DNA of 6,760 nucleotides from a bacterium. GTDB lineage: Bacteria > Patescibacteriota > Doudnabacteria > UBA920. This document shows positions 1-5,117 of the stretch, piece by piece. The position numbers and the translations under genes were made by a program. The notes below the pieces were generated by a model. That model was not told where the DNA came from. It saw nothing but the letters and a program-made list of their open reading frames with translations, and made no database searches. The first letter of the stretch is position 1; the number at the start of each line of letters is the position of its first letter. Where the stretch lies: NCBI GenBank assembly GCA_021789715.1, contig JAJYJE010000054.1, positions 1 to 6,760 on the forward strand, written 5' to 3'.

Positions 1-1047
1 CCATAACGAACTGGCCGCGCACAATCCCGCGTCCAGCGCCGAACTCAAAATTGCCAACAGTCCCAGTGCGAACAATATAATCAGCCACTTTGGCAACAGC
101 GCGGAAATCGTTTGTACGCCGATCATTGAAACATCAATTCCGGGCGGCAAACTAATATGCAAAGCCGGATTGGCAGCCAAAAAACCCAAAGCCGATAGAG
201 CCATCGGCACGATGCCGAATAGTACCGAACCAAACACAAACGCTTTCACAATGTGGCCTTGCCGCACCGCGAATGCCCGCTGCCAATTAGACTGATCGGA
301 AATAGAACCGGCAACCAGCCCAATGGACGTGGCAATGCCAAACGAAAACGCCACCCCTTTGTCGAATATTCCGGAAACATGGCTGACTCCCGAAAATCCG
401 TACCGCACCGCCGGCCAGCCGCCGGCGTTATGAATGGCCCAAGGCAAAATTACAATCACTGCCGCAAAAATCATGACCAACTGAATAAAATCCGTAACGA
501 TAGAAGCTTTAAGACCGGATACAAGCGTGTAAGCCAGCACTATCGCTGCCGCAATGACAATCACCGTGGGAAAAGGAATGCCCGTAAGAAGCGAGACCAG
601 ACTGCCTCCGGCAAACAACTGGACCACCACAGCCATAAGCTGGTAAAAAAAATATGGAAACAAATAAATTTTATGGATGCGGCGGCTGCCCAGGCGGAAA
701 CGGATATACTGCGGCAAAGTGTATCCATACGGCAACAGCCGCCGGATCTTGGGCGCCAAAATGGCAAAGATCACCAGCGAAAAAATATTGGGCAGCACGA
801 ACCAGAAGACTCCGGCCACGCCCATTTGGTACGCAACTTGAACGGACACAAACAACGCCGGCGCCCAAATCCAGGACGCGGCAATGCTAAATCCGCCCCA
901 AAACCAGCTTACTTCGCGATTGGCCACGAGATAACCTTCCTTGCTCCGCCAGTTACCCCACCGGCCGAAAAGGTAGGTTAGCGCTAACATAACCGCGCCA
1001 AATCCTCCAAAAAACACGTACCCTAACCCTTGCGAGATTAAGTGCAT
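1..1047 (-). CDS. Sodium:solute symporter (SSS/SLC5 family), N-terminal part, 3' end outside window
   Basis: Reading the minus strand from the ATG at 1047 gives 349 codons without a stop to the window edge. The protein is very hydrophobic, with about eight membrane spans visible. Family signs: a VANREVSWFWGG segment (residues 41-52) after the first span, a GLKASIVTDFIQ segment (178-189) like the conserved SSS motif, DQSNWQRA (251-258) resembling the DQSxWQ stretch of urea-type (DUR3) symporters, and ILSSALDAG (333-341), where the paired serines match the position of the Na2-site serines in vSGLT. It should import an organic solute with Na+ across the cytoplasmic membrane. The substrate cannot be read; DUR3-like wording is a hint only. 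An in-frame TAG seven codons upstream fixes this ATG as the first possible one. No Shine-Dalgarno is seen. SSS proteins are usually 450-600 residues, so a third or more is missing. It is divergent from a TrmB-type regulator, its probable controller. Confidence 0.88.
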   Translation of the reverse strand, partial: MHLISQGLGYVFFGGFGAVMLALTYLFGRWGNWRSKEGYLVANREVSWFWGGFSIAASWIWAPALFVSVQVAYQMGVAGVFWFVLPNIFSLVIFAILAPKIRRLLPYGYTLPQYIRFRLGSRRIHKIYLFPYFFYQLMAVVVQLFAGGSLVSLLTGIPFPTVIVIAAAIVLAYTLVSGLKASIVTDFIQLVMIFAAVIVILPWAIHNAGGWPAVRYGFSGVSHVSGIFDKGVAFSFGIATSIGLVAGSISDQSNWQRAFAVRQGHIVKAFVFGSVLFGIVPMALSALGFLAANPALHISLPPGIDVSMIGVQTISALLPKWLIILFALGLLAILSSALDAGLCAASSLW

Positions 1048-1052
1048 AATTA

Positions 1053-1077
1053 AGCCGTTAATTGACTATTAACGGCT
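1053..1077. promoter_or_regulatory. 10-bp perfect inverted repeat, candidate operator for both divergent genes
   Basis: AGCCGTTAAT (1053-1062) and ATTAACGGCT (1068-1077) are exact reverse complements around a 5-base centre. The centre completes the plus-strand -35 box TTGACT (1062-1067). The right half sits at the expected start site of the minus-strand promoter (about 1072). A protein bound here could block both transcripts. In the symporter mRNA, part of the same repeat could also fold in the short leader just before the ATG. Binding by the neighbouring TrmB-type protein is inference. Confidence 0.6.
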
Positions 1078-1090
1078 AATTGTATATAAT
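1062..1090 (+). promoter_or_regulatory. Sigma70-type promoter driving the TrmB-type regulator
   Basis: TTGACT at 1062-1067 and TATAAT at 1085-1090 are separated by exactly 17 bases: five of six consensus bases in the -35 box and all six in the -10 box. This is the best full promoter in the window. The expected start is near 1097, giving a leader of about 215 bases before ATG 1312. Confidence 0.75.
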
Positions 1091-1106
1091 TTATAGTGAG
1101 TGGCAA
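1079..1106 (-). promoter_or_regulatory. Sigma70-type promoter driving the symporter, overlapping the opposed promoter
   Basis: On the minus strand TTGCCA (1106-1101) and TACAAT (1084-1079) lie 16 bases apart, each one mismatch from consensus. The expected start is near 1072, leaving a leader of about 25 bases to ATG 1047. Its -10 box abuts the -10 box of the plus-strand promoter, so the two should compete for polymerase. Confidence 0.5.
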
Positions 1107-1127
1107 ATACCACCACTTCGGGTCAAT

Positions 1128-1185
1128 CAGCCCTCGCTCCACTTTGTACCCAACTAAAGTTGGTTACTCCGCTACGTTCGGGCTG
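1128..1185. repeat. REP-like palindromic element with internal direct repeat
   Basis: Outer arms CAGCCC (1128-1133) and GGGCTG (1180-1185) enclose an inner hairpin: GTA, one mismatch, CCAAC (1146-1154), loop TAAA, then GTTGG, mismatch, TAC (1159-1167). Flanking the inner hairpin are two related 14-base copies, CTCCACTTTGTACC (1137-1150) and CTCCGCTACGTTCG (1167-1180), 10 of 14 identical. The build resembles a small dispersed palindromic repeat. Only one copy lies in the window, so dispersal cannot be shown. Confidence 0.4.
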
Positions 1186-1195
1186 TTGCCCCTCT

Positions 1196-1238
1196 TCCCC
1201 AAAAATCCCTAAGTGTAACAGGTTCGGATTTTTGGGGA
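1196..1238. repeat. 13-bp perfect inverted repeat (long hairpin)
   Basis: CCCCAAAAATCC (1197-1208) pairs exactly with GGATTTTTGGGG (1226-1237), extended by T1196-A1238, around a 17-base loop. It is the longest perfect stem in the window. It has no T-run on either side in either direction, so it does not look like an intrinsic terminator. Confidence 0.7.
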
Positions 1239-1311
1239 CCCCTTTAGGAGGCTAACCCCGAAGCACGGATATCGAAATTCGTCCCTGTCATCCGACGGGA
1301 CGGAACGTCGA

Positions 1312-2094
1312 ATGGCTGTGCCGAAACAAATTCGAATTTCAAATTTACAACCTATGCATCTAGAAACCCTCCAAGAACTCGGCCTGTCCCAAAACGAAGC
1401 CAAAATTTACGAAGCCCTGCTCGGCAGCGGCGAAACTTCGGTACCGGAAATCTCGGCAAAGACCCAAGTCCACAAGCGTAATATTTACGACACCGTCCCC
1501 CGCCTGCTCAACAAGGGGCTGATTTACCAGATCGTCGGCAGCAAAGAAGCCAAATACGCGGCCGTATCGCCGGACAAACTTTCCGATTTGATTTGGGAAA
1601 AAGAGTCCAAGCTTAACGGCATCCTGCCGTCCCTCACTAAACAATTTACAAAAACCGCCACAGGCGAGGCGGTATATATTTACAAAGGCAAGGAAGGCTT
1701 TAAAAACTACCTGCGCGATATCTTAAAAGTCGGGAAAGATGTGTACTTTATCGGCGCCAAGGGCGGCTGGTTCGATAGGGATCTTAAAACTTTTATTGCG
1801 GAATTTTTAAATAGCGCTAAGAAAAAACATATCAGGTATTACCATATTTTTGATCACAATATCAAAACTAAAGCGCCCGAGCTACTGCCGCTACTCGGCA
1901 AACCCTACAAATTTTTACCGCCGCAATACTCCACTACCGGCGCCATTGATATTTTTGGCGACCGGATAGTTACCTTCTCCGGACTAACATTAAAGAGCAT
2001 TACCGAAGATGTTATGCTGACTGTTATCGTCAACCGCGAGCTGGCCGACTGCTACCGTACCTGGTTTAAATTCATGTGGGATCACATAAAGTAG
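1312..2094 (+). CDS. TrmB-type transcriptional regulator (winged helix plus effector domain)
   Basis: The protein (260 residues from ATG 1312) has a winged-helix DNA-binding domain at about 17-90, with the typical TrmB opening LQELGLSQNEAKIYEALL (20-37) and a recognition-helix region around VHKRNIYDTVPRLLNKGLI (53-71). A short helical linker (about 92-115) leads to a C-terminal domain (116-260) of the TrmB effector/PLD-like kind. TrmB proteins are cytoplasmic repressors or activators, often of transport and sugar genes. The divergent symporter and shared inverted repeat suggest local control and self-regulation; the ligand is unknown. Start choice: ATG 1312 has only a weak GGA seven bases upstream, and ATG 1354 (Met15) has none. 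Residues 1-14 are encoded by intergenic-looking low-complexity DNA, and family members usually begin close to LQELGL, so 1354 is a serious alternative. No terminator follows. Confidence 0.85.
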   Translation: MAVPKQIRISNLQPMHLETLQELGLSQNEAKIYEALLGSGETSVPEISAKTQVHKRNIYDTVPRLLNKGLIYQIVGSKEAKYAAVSPDKLSDLIWEKESKLNGILPSLTKQFTKTATGEAVYIYKGKEGFKNYLRDILKVGKDVYFIGAKGGWFDRDLKTFIAEFLNSAKKKHIRYYHIFDHNIKTKAPELLPLLGKPYKFLPPQYSTTGAIDIFGDRIVTFSGLTLKSITEDVMLTVIVNRELADCYRTWFKFMWDHIK

Positions 2095-2123
2095 CGACCT
2101 TGCCGACGCGCGGCAAAAAAACA

Positions 2124-2132
2124 TGATACAAT
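2124..2132 (+). promoter_or_regulatory. Extended -10 promoter for the small membrane-protein gene
   Basis: TGATACAAT matches the extended -10 form TGnTAtaAT with one mismatch. No good -35 box is seen at the usual spacing. The start would fall near 2139, leaving about 49 bases of leader with a good Shine-Dalgarno. Confidence 0.45.
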
Positions 2133-2173
2133 GTAAATAATCCATGAAAGAATCGTCCGTAACAAACATAAAC

Positions 2174-2180
2174 AGGGAGG
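2174..2180 (+). promoter_or_regulatory. Strong Shine-Dalgarno fixing the ATG at 2188
   Basis: AGGGAGG lies seven bases before ATG 2188. It is one of the two best ribosome binding sites in the window and shows that the short upstream half of the broken gene is a real translation start. Confidence 0.8.
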
Positions 2181-2187
2181 TTTATTT

Positions 2188-2665
2188 ATGGCCCGCGTCA
2201 TACGCGGCCTGCTAAAAGAGTTCGGCTTGGCTGAACTTAACGGACAAATCGCCACTGTAACGCTGTCATTGGCGGCAGGGCTATTTGCCCTAACTCATGG
2301 CGCCTTAGTGGTTACCATCGGTGAACAAATTACCTACCACGGCACCATTGGCTGGCGAAAACGCCGGCAGGAAGGCTGGGGGTATATTTAAAGCGCTGTC
2401 CTGGACCACGCGGCATTACTGCAGCCTGGAAGCCTTAGATACGCCCTTGCGGGCCGGTTGCATGTGGCTCGGCAGACACATTGCAGGCCCCACAGTCATC
2501 TGCGGCATAGCCGTCGCGCCTTTCCTTGGCAGCTTACTCGCCGATGTCGGCTTCTATTCCGCCATCTGGGTCACTCGAAGACTTACTGGCATAATCAACC
2601 GCGGCATTTGTTATGGCGGCCGTAAGTTTCCGTTTCTGCCAGGCGGCAGCAACAAAAACCGCTAA
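2188..2665 (+). pseudogene. Small membrane protein of unknown function, split by a +1 frameshift
   Basis: Frame one opens at ATG 2188 after a strong ribosome binding site and gives 67 residues with one membrane span (about 21-44), then stops at TAA 2389-2391. The next frame is open from before 2321 to TAA 2663-2665 and encodes a second hydrophobic segment (around HIAGPTVICGIAVAPFLG) and a basic tail. The second frame has no ribosome site; its first start-type codon is a GTG 70 bases inside the first frame. Removing one G from the GGGGG run at 2378-2382 joins both into one protein of 158 residues with two or more membrane spans, and the unit is closed by a terminator right after the second frame. 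I therefore read it as one gene with a one-base insertion: a true mutation, an assembly or read error, or less likely programmed frameshifting. The family is not recognised. Confidence 0.6.
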
Positions 2666-2683
2666 AACCTCATAGCACACTTG

Positions 2684-2716
2684 GATGCCGAACTTGCTGG
2701 CTCGGCATCTTTTTTT
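2684..2716 (+). terminator. Rho-independent terminator after the small membrane-protein gene
   Basis: GATGCCGA (2684-2691) pairs perfectly with TCGGCATC (2702-2709) around a 10-base loop and is followed by seven T (2710-2716). It starts 18 bases after the stop at 2665. The T-run is on the plus-strand side only, so it does not serve the convergent gene. Confidence 0.9.
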
Positions 2717-2766
2717 GCTGAGAAAGCACGGCACACACGGACCATCCGCGCCACGGCAAAACGTTT

Positions 2767-3435
2767 TTACAGCCTTACCTTGATCTCCCTATGAGCCCGG
2801 ACCAACGCATCGATCACTTCCTTATCCGTCAGCTGCGGAAAGTGCCTGTAAGCCGCACCGACCGAAACGTAAAGATCCAGGCCGCGCAAGCAGACCAGCT
2901 CGTCAACTTTCGGCCGCAGCTTCGCAACGGCCTCCCCACTGCCCACAGGTGCGGCAAAAATTAATTTGCCCGGATTGCCGAAACGGATCGATTCCGCCGC
3001 TGCTTGCGCCGTCAGTCCCGTAGCCAACCCATCATCAACTAAAATAACAATTTTCCCGTCAACCTGGAGATTATGGCGGTTACCGCGATAAACGTCCAGC
3101 CGCCGCTCCAGTTCCGCAGTTTCCCGGTCAATTGTCTCCCGCAGATCGCTAAAAGTCAAACCCAGCGCGTTCATTGATGCCGGATCAAATACCATGATTC
3201 CGCCCATTGCAATCGCGCCGACGCCGAATTCGGGATTATCCGGCGCGCCGATTTTGCGCGTCACCAGCACATCGAGCGGCGCGCTCAAAGCTTTAGCCAC
3301 CTCCGCTCCCACCACCACTCCACCCCGCGGCAACGCAACCACCAACGGACGCAAATCGCGGTACGGCAAAAGGCTGCTTGCCAGCAGCTGTCCGGCTTCT
3401 GTCCTGTCGTAAAATACTTGATTGCCCGTTTCCAT
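2767..3435 (-). CDS. Phosphoribosyltransferase-fold protein (COG1926 type)
   Basis: The 222-residue cytoplasmic protein opens with FYDRTEAGQLLA (8-19), followed by LVVALPRGGVVVGAEVA (31-47) and VTRKIGAPDNPEFGVGAI (58-75), the pattern of the COG1926 predicted phosphoribosyltransferases. The PRPP-binding loop is VILVDDGLATG (130-140), with the usual two acidic residues (D134, D135) followed by a Gly/Thr-rich turn. The length fits the family. Type I enzymes of this fold move a phosphoribosyl group between PRPP and a base or other acceptor, but the acceptor for this subgroup is not known to me. A weak AAGGA lies ten bases before the ATG (3450-3446 on the plus scale). TATAAT (3442-3437) is too close to the ATG to be its -10 box. 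It is convergent with the broken membrane gene and divergent from the ECF sigma gene, with 125 bases between starts. No terminator is seen after its stop. Confidence 0.87.
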   Translation of the reverse strand: METGNQVFYDRTEAGQLLASSLLPYRDLRPLVVALPRGGVVVGAEVAKALSAPLDVLVTRKIGAPDNPEFGVGAIAMGGIMVFDPASMNALGLTFSDLRETIDRETAELERRLDVYRGNRHNLQVDGKIVILVDDGLATGLTAQAAAESIRFGNPGKLIFAAPVGSGEAVAKLRPKVDELVCLRGLDLYVSVGAAYRHFPQLTDKEVIDALVRAHREIKVRL

Positions 3436-3537
3436 AATTATAATATCCTTATAGTTTTTGACGCCCGAGATTTCCCGCCGTTAAAGCGCCTAAAACCCCC
3501 CAAAACTAAGCCGAAACAAAACAGGAAAAAAATACGA

Positions 3538-3554
3538 TATAATAGCCGTAGGGA
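3538..3554 (+). promoter_or_regulatory. Likely -10 box and ribosome binding site of the sigma/anti-sigma unit
   Basis: TATAAT at 3538-3543 is a perfect -10 box 17 bases before ATG 3561, with no good -35 box at 17 bases. AGGGA at 3550-3554 is a usable Shine-Dalgarno with six bases to the ATG. A looser ECF-like pair, GGAAA (3524-3528) and CGTA (3547-3550) 18 bases apart, also exists and could be an autoregulatory promoter; that reading is speculative. Confidence 0.5.
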
Positions 3555-3560
3555 TTTTAT

Positions 3561-4112
3561 ATGGATATTTCCGCACTCATCCGGCAATGCCAGGCCGGCA
3601 ATAGCGATGCTTTTGGACAGATCTACGATCTCTACGCCGATCGGATTTTTCGTTTTATCCGCCTTAAAATCCAGGAGCCCCGACAGGCGGAGGATTTACT
3701 CCAGGACGTGTTCGTAAAAGCCTGGCAGGGGCTGCCGAAACTACCGCTCGAAAAACTAAATTTCCAAGCCTGGCTCTACAAAGTTGCCAATAACACCATT
3801 AATGACCACTTTCGTAAAACCTATCGCACGCCTATTATGACCGAACTGACTACCGACCTGCCCATTGCCGCCTCTGATTCTCCCGCAAAAACCACCGCGG
3901 CCATAGTTGACGCGGCCGTACTCAAACAGGCGCTGGAGGGCCTGCCAAAAACCTACCAGCAGGTCTTAGAACTGCGGTTCATTCAGGATTTCAGCGTGGC
4001 CGAAACCGCCGGTATTTTAGGCAAAACTAACTTAGCCGTCCGCTTGCTCCAGCATCGCGCTTTAAAGCAGCTTAAACTGATAATGGAAAATACGCACGCT
4101 TATGAGACTTGA
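3561..4112 (+). CDS. ECF-type (group 4) RNA polymerase sigma factor
   Basis: The protein has 183 residues, the normal size for an ECF sigma factor. Region 2 spans about 10-85: the AFGQIYDLYADRIFRFI stretch (17-33), EDLLQDVFVKAW (44-55), and FQAWLYKVANNTINDHFRK (68-86), covering core binding and -10 recognition. A linker rich in Ala/Thr/Ser (about 95-118) leads to region 4 (120-172) with ALEGLPKTYQQVLELRF and a helix-turn-helix around SVAETAGILGKTNLAVRLLQHRALKQL. In the usual version of this motif the stretch reads SxxEIAxxLGxSxGTVKSRLxRA; here KTNLAVRLLQHRA replaces it, a typical CPR-like variant. It would direct polymerase to a small regulon, possibly envelope genes, and often its own promoter. 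Its stop overlaps the next gene by 11 bases, which suggests translational coupling. The TGA stop is followed at once by an in-frame TAA. Confidence 0.93.
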   Translation: MDISALIRQCQAGNSDAFGQIYDLYADRIFRFIRLKIQEPRQAEDLLQDVFVKAWQGLPKLPLEKLNFQAWLYKVANNTINDHFRKTYRTPIMTELTTDLPIAASDSPAKTTAAIVDAAVLKQALEGLPKTYQQVLELRFIQDFSVAETAGILGKTNLAVRLLQHRALKQLKLIMENTHAYET

Positions 4113-4959
4113 TAAATTTCAACGGGAAATTACGGGCCTGCGCGGTTTGGGCTCCGAATCGCTACTGCATCCTTTGTCTAAGGAACAGATTAAGCGCGTC
4201 CTGCTGCAAACCATCCGGACTGAAACGCCAGCCCTTTTTGTCCGATACAGCAGATACGAAAGGAGACAAACCCTTATGCGTTACATTATTGCCACACTCA
4301 TCGGGTTATCAATAGTCGGCGGTACCGCCTTTGCCGCCGGAAACGCCAAGCCTGGCGACCTGTTGTTTCCGGTCAAGAAAGCCGGAGAGCAGCTCCAACT
4401 GAGTTTTACCGCTTCCGATCAGGCGCGGGCCGCGTTGCAGGCCAAATTTGCCCAGGAGCGAGTCGACGAGCTTACCAAAATCAATGCCGAAATCGCGGCC
4501 ACCACCACGCCGGCCCGCGTCCAGGCCAAAGCCGCGGCCGAGACCGAAGTTCACAGCGCCCTCACCACGCTGCAGCACGTTCAGGCGAAATTGCAGGCCA
4601 AAGGCAATGCCACCGCAGCCGCGGCCATCAGCCAGACTATAATCCGCTTGCAGAACAAAATCAGCGTTGAAGACCAAAACGGCAACAGCGACCCTAACCG
4701 CGGGCAAAACCGGCCAGGCAATCAGGGACAGCTTAATGGGACGGTGGAAGGAACGAGTACGGCCTCGACTACGCTGCCCGGACTTCTCATTCGCCCTAAT
4801 AACGACAGGCACAAAAGTGTCGGCAGTGCCACGGAAACCCACGGCAACATCAATAGCCAGGCAAACGGCATGACCGGTAGCCAGGAAAACAGCAGCGGCA
4901 TCCGTGCTAACGATAGCGCCGGCATCCGTTTTCGCGGCTCCCTCTATCTCCATGATTAA
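4102..4959 (+). CDS. DUF5667-type single-span membrane protein, probable anti-sigma partner
   Basis: 285 residues. Residues 1-58 are a basic cytoplasmic segment. One membrane span follows (about 60-79, YIIATLIGLSIVGGTAFA). Then comes a DUF5667-like domain (about 81-185) with its hallmark PGDLLFPVKKAGEQLQLSF (84-102) and helical ARAALQAKFAQERVDELTKI (109-128). The tail (186-285) is low-complexity, rich in Asn, Gly, Ser and Gln, and probably lies outside the membrane. The gene overlaps the ECF sigma gene by 11 bases, the classic sigma/anti-sigma arrangement. The N-terminal segment is shorter than a zinc-type anti-sigma domain and lacks the His/Cys motif, so sigma binding is inferred from position only. 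ATG 4102 is chosen for the overlap and the basic segment; an in-frame ATG at 4276 (Met59), just before the span, has a much better ribosome binding site. A function in envelope stress or surface sensing is plausible, not shown. Confidence 0.82.
   Translation: MRLDKFQREITGLRGLGSESLLHPLSKEQIKRVLLQTIRTETPALFVRYSRYERRQTLMRYIIATLIGLSIVGGTAFAAGNAKPGDLLFPVKKAGEQLQLSFTASDQARAALQAKFAQERVDELTKINAEIAATTTPARVQAKAAAETEVHSALTTLQHVQAKLQAKGNATAAAAISQTIIRLQNKISVEDQNGNSDPNRGQNRPGNQGQLNGTVEGTSTASTTLPGLLIRPNNDRHKSVGSATETHGNINSQANGMTGSQENSSGIRANDSAGIRFRGSLYLHD
4259..4265 (+). promoter_or_regulatory. Internal Shine-Dalgarno before in-frame ATG 4276
   Basis: AAAGGAG lies ten bases before the in-frame ATG at 4276 inside the DUF5667 gene. 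Starting there would make a 227-residue form beginning MRYIIATLIGLS, that is, a signal-peptide-like start without the cytoplasmic segment. Confidence 0.45.
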
Positions 4960-4994
4960 CTAAGGAACTTATAGCATTTTCAGCAACATTCCCC

Positions 4995-5056
4995 AGCCCG
5001 CCTCTTTTGGTAGAGCGGGTTTTGTCCAAAAGTTTTGGCCTTTGGGCACTTTTTTT
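4995..5056 (+). terminator. Terminator region after the sigma/DUF5667 unit (possibly two in tandem)
   Basis: First hairpin: AGCCCGC (4995-5001) with GCGGGTT (5015-5021, one G-U pair), followed by TTTTG. Second: AAAAGT (5028-5033) with ACTTTT (5048-5053), leading into seven T (5050-5056). The first stem is good but has a short T-run; the second has a good T-run but a weak AT stem. Together they likely end the transcript before tsaD. Confidence 0.6.
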
Positions 5057-5102
5057 GGAATTTTACGTTAAAATAATCACGCTGGAAAATTTGCGGCAAG
5101 CT

Positions 5103-5111
5103 TGATATAAT
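5103..5111 (+). promoter_or_regulatory. Extended -10 promoter giving a leaderless tsaD mRNA
   Basis: TGATATAAT is a perfect extended -10 (TGnTATAAT). Only six bases separate it from ATG 5118, so transcription should start at or next to the start codon. No clear -35 box is present, which extended -10 promoters tolerate. GGGG touching the ATG is too close to serve as a Shine-Dalgarno. Confidence 0.6.
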
Positions 5112-5117
5112 GCGGGG

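Larger units (their letters stand above)
1048..1311. other. Divergent intergenic region between symporter and TrmB-type regulator
   Basis: This 264-base gap holds opposed promoters at 1062-1106, an inverted repeat at 1053-1077, and a leader of over 200 bases on the plus strand with at least three hairpins (1128-1185, 1196-1238, 1281-1301). No convincing small reading frame was found in it. The end of the region and the start of the adjoining reading frame (1271-1350) are low-complexity, with repeated CGAAATTCG/ATTCGAATTTC-like pieces. Confidence 0.7.
1097..1311 (+). ncRNA. Structured 5' leader upstream of the regulator gene (candidate cis-acting RNA)
   Basis: The predicted transcript begins with about 215 bases that do not look coding. 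Three separate hairpins can be drawn: a long element with CAGCCC (1128-1133) pairing GGGCTG (1180-1185) around an inner 9-bp hairpin; a 13-bp perfect stem (1196-1208 with 1226-1238); and an 8-bp stem with one bulged base (1281-1301). I recognise no known riboswitch, T-box or leader-peptide pattern. There is no U-run after any stem, so a classical attenuator is not supported. It could be a regulatory leader, a separate small RNA, or remains of a repeat element. Confidence 0.35.

Noticed and set aside
253..981. 242-codon open frame on the plus strand
   Set aside because: It lies opposite the symporter gene. Its product is rich in Arg, His, Asn and Pro with no domain, while the minus strand gives a clear SSS protein.
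1097..1311. T-box or tRNA-like RNA in the leader
   Set aside because: No T-box antiterminator core, no cloverleaf and no CCA-type acceptor stem could be drawn.
2100..2121. TTGCCG / CGGCAA hairpin after the TrmB-type gene as a terminator
   Set aside because: The stem is followed by an A-run on the plus strand, and on the minus strand the T-run comes before the stem, so neither direction gives a terminator.
2321..2665. Independent gene starting at GTG 2321
   Set aside because: No ribosome binding site, and it overlaps the well-initiated upstream frame by 70 bases; a one-base indel joining the two frames is simpler.
3458..3463. TTGACG as a -35 box for the sigma gene
   Set aside because: It is 74 bases from the TATAAT at 3538, and nothing like a -10 box lies 16-18 bases after it.
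4309..4953. 214-codon open frame on the minus strand
   Set aside because: It is opposite the DUF5667 gene, which has recognisable motifs and operon context. The minus product is a Gly/Arg/Ala-rich shadow.
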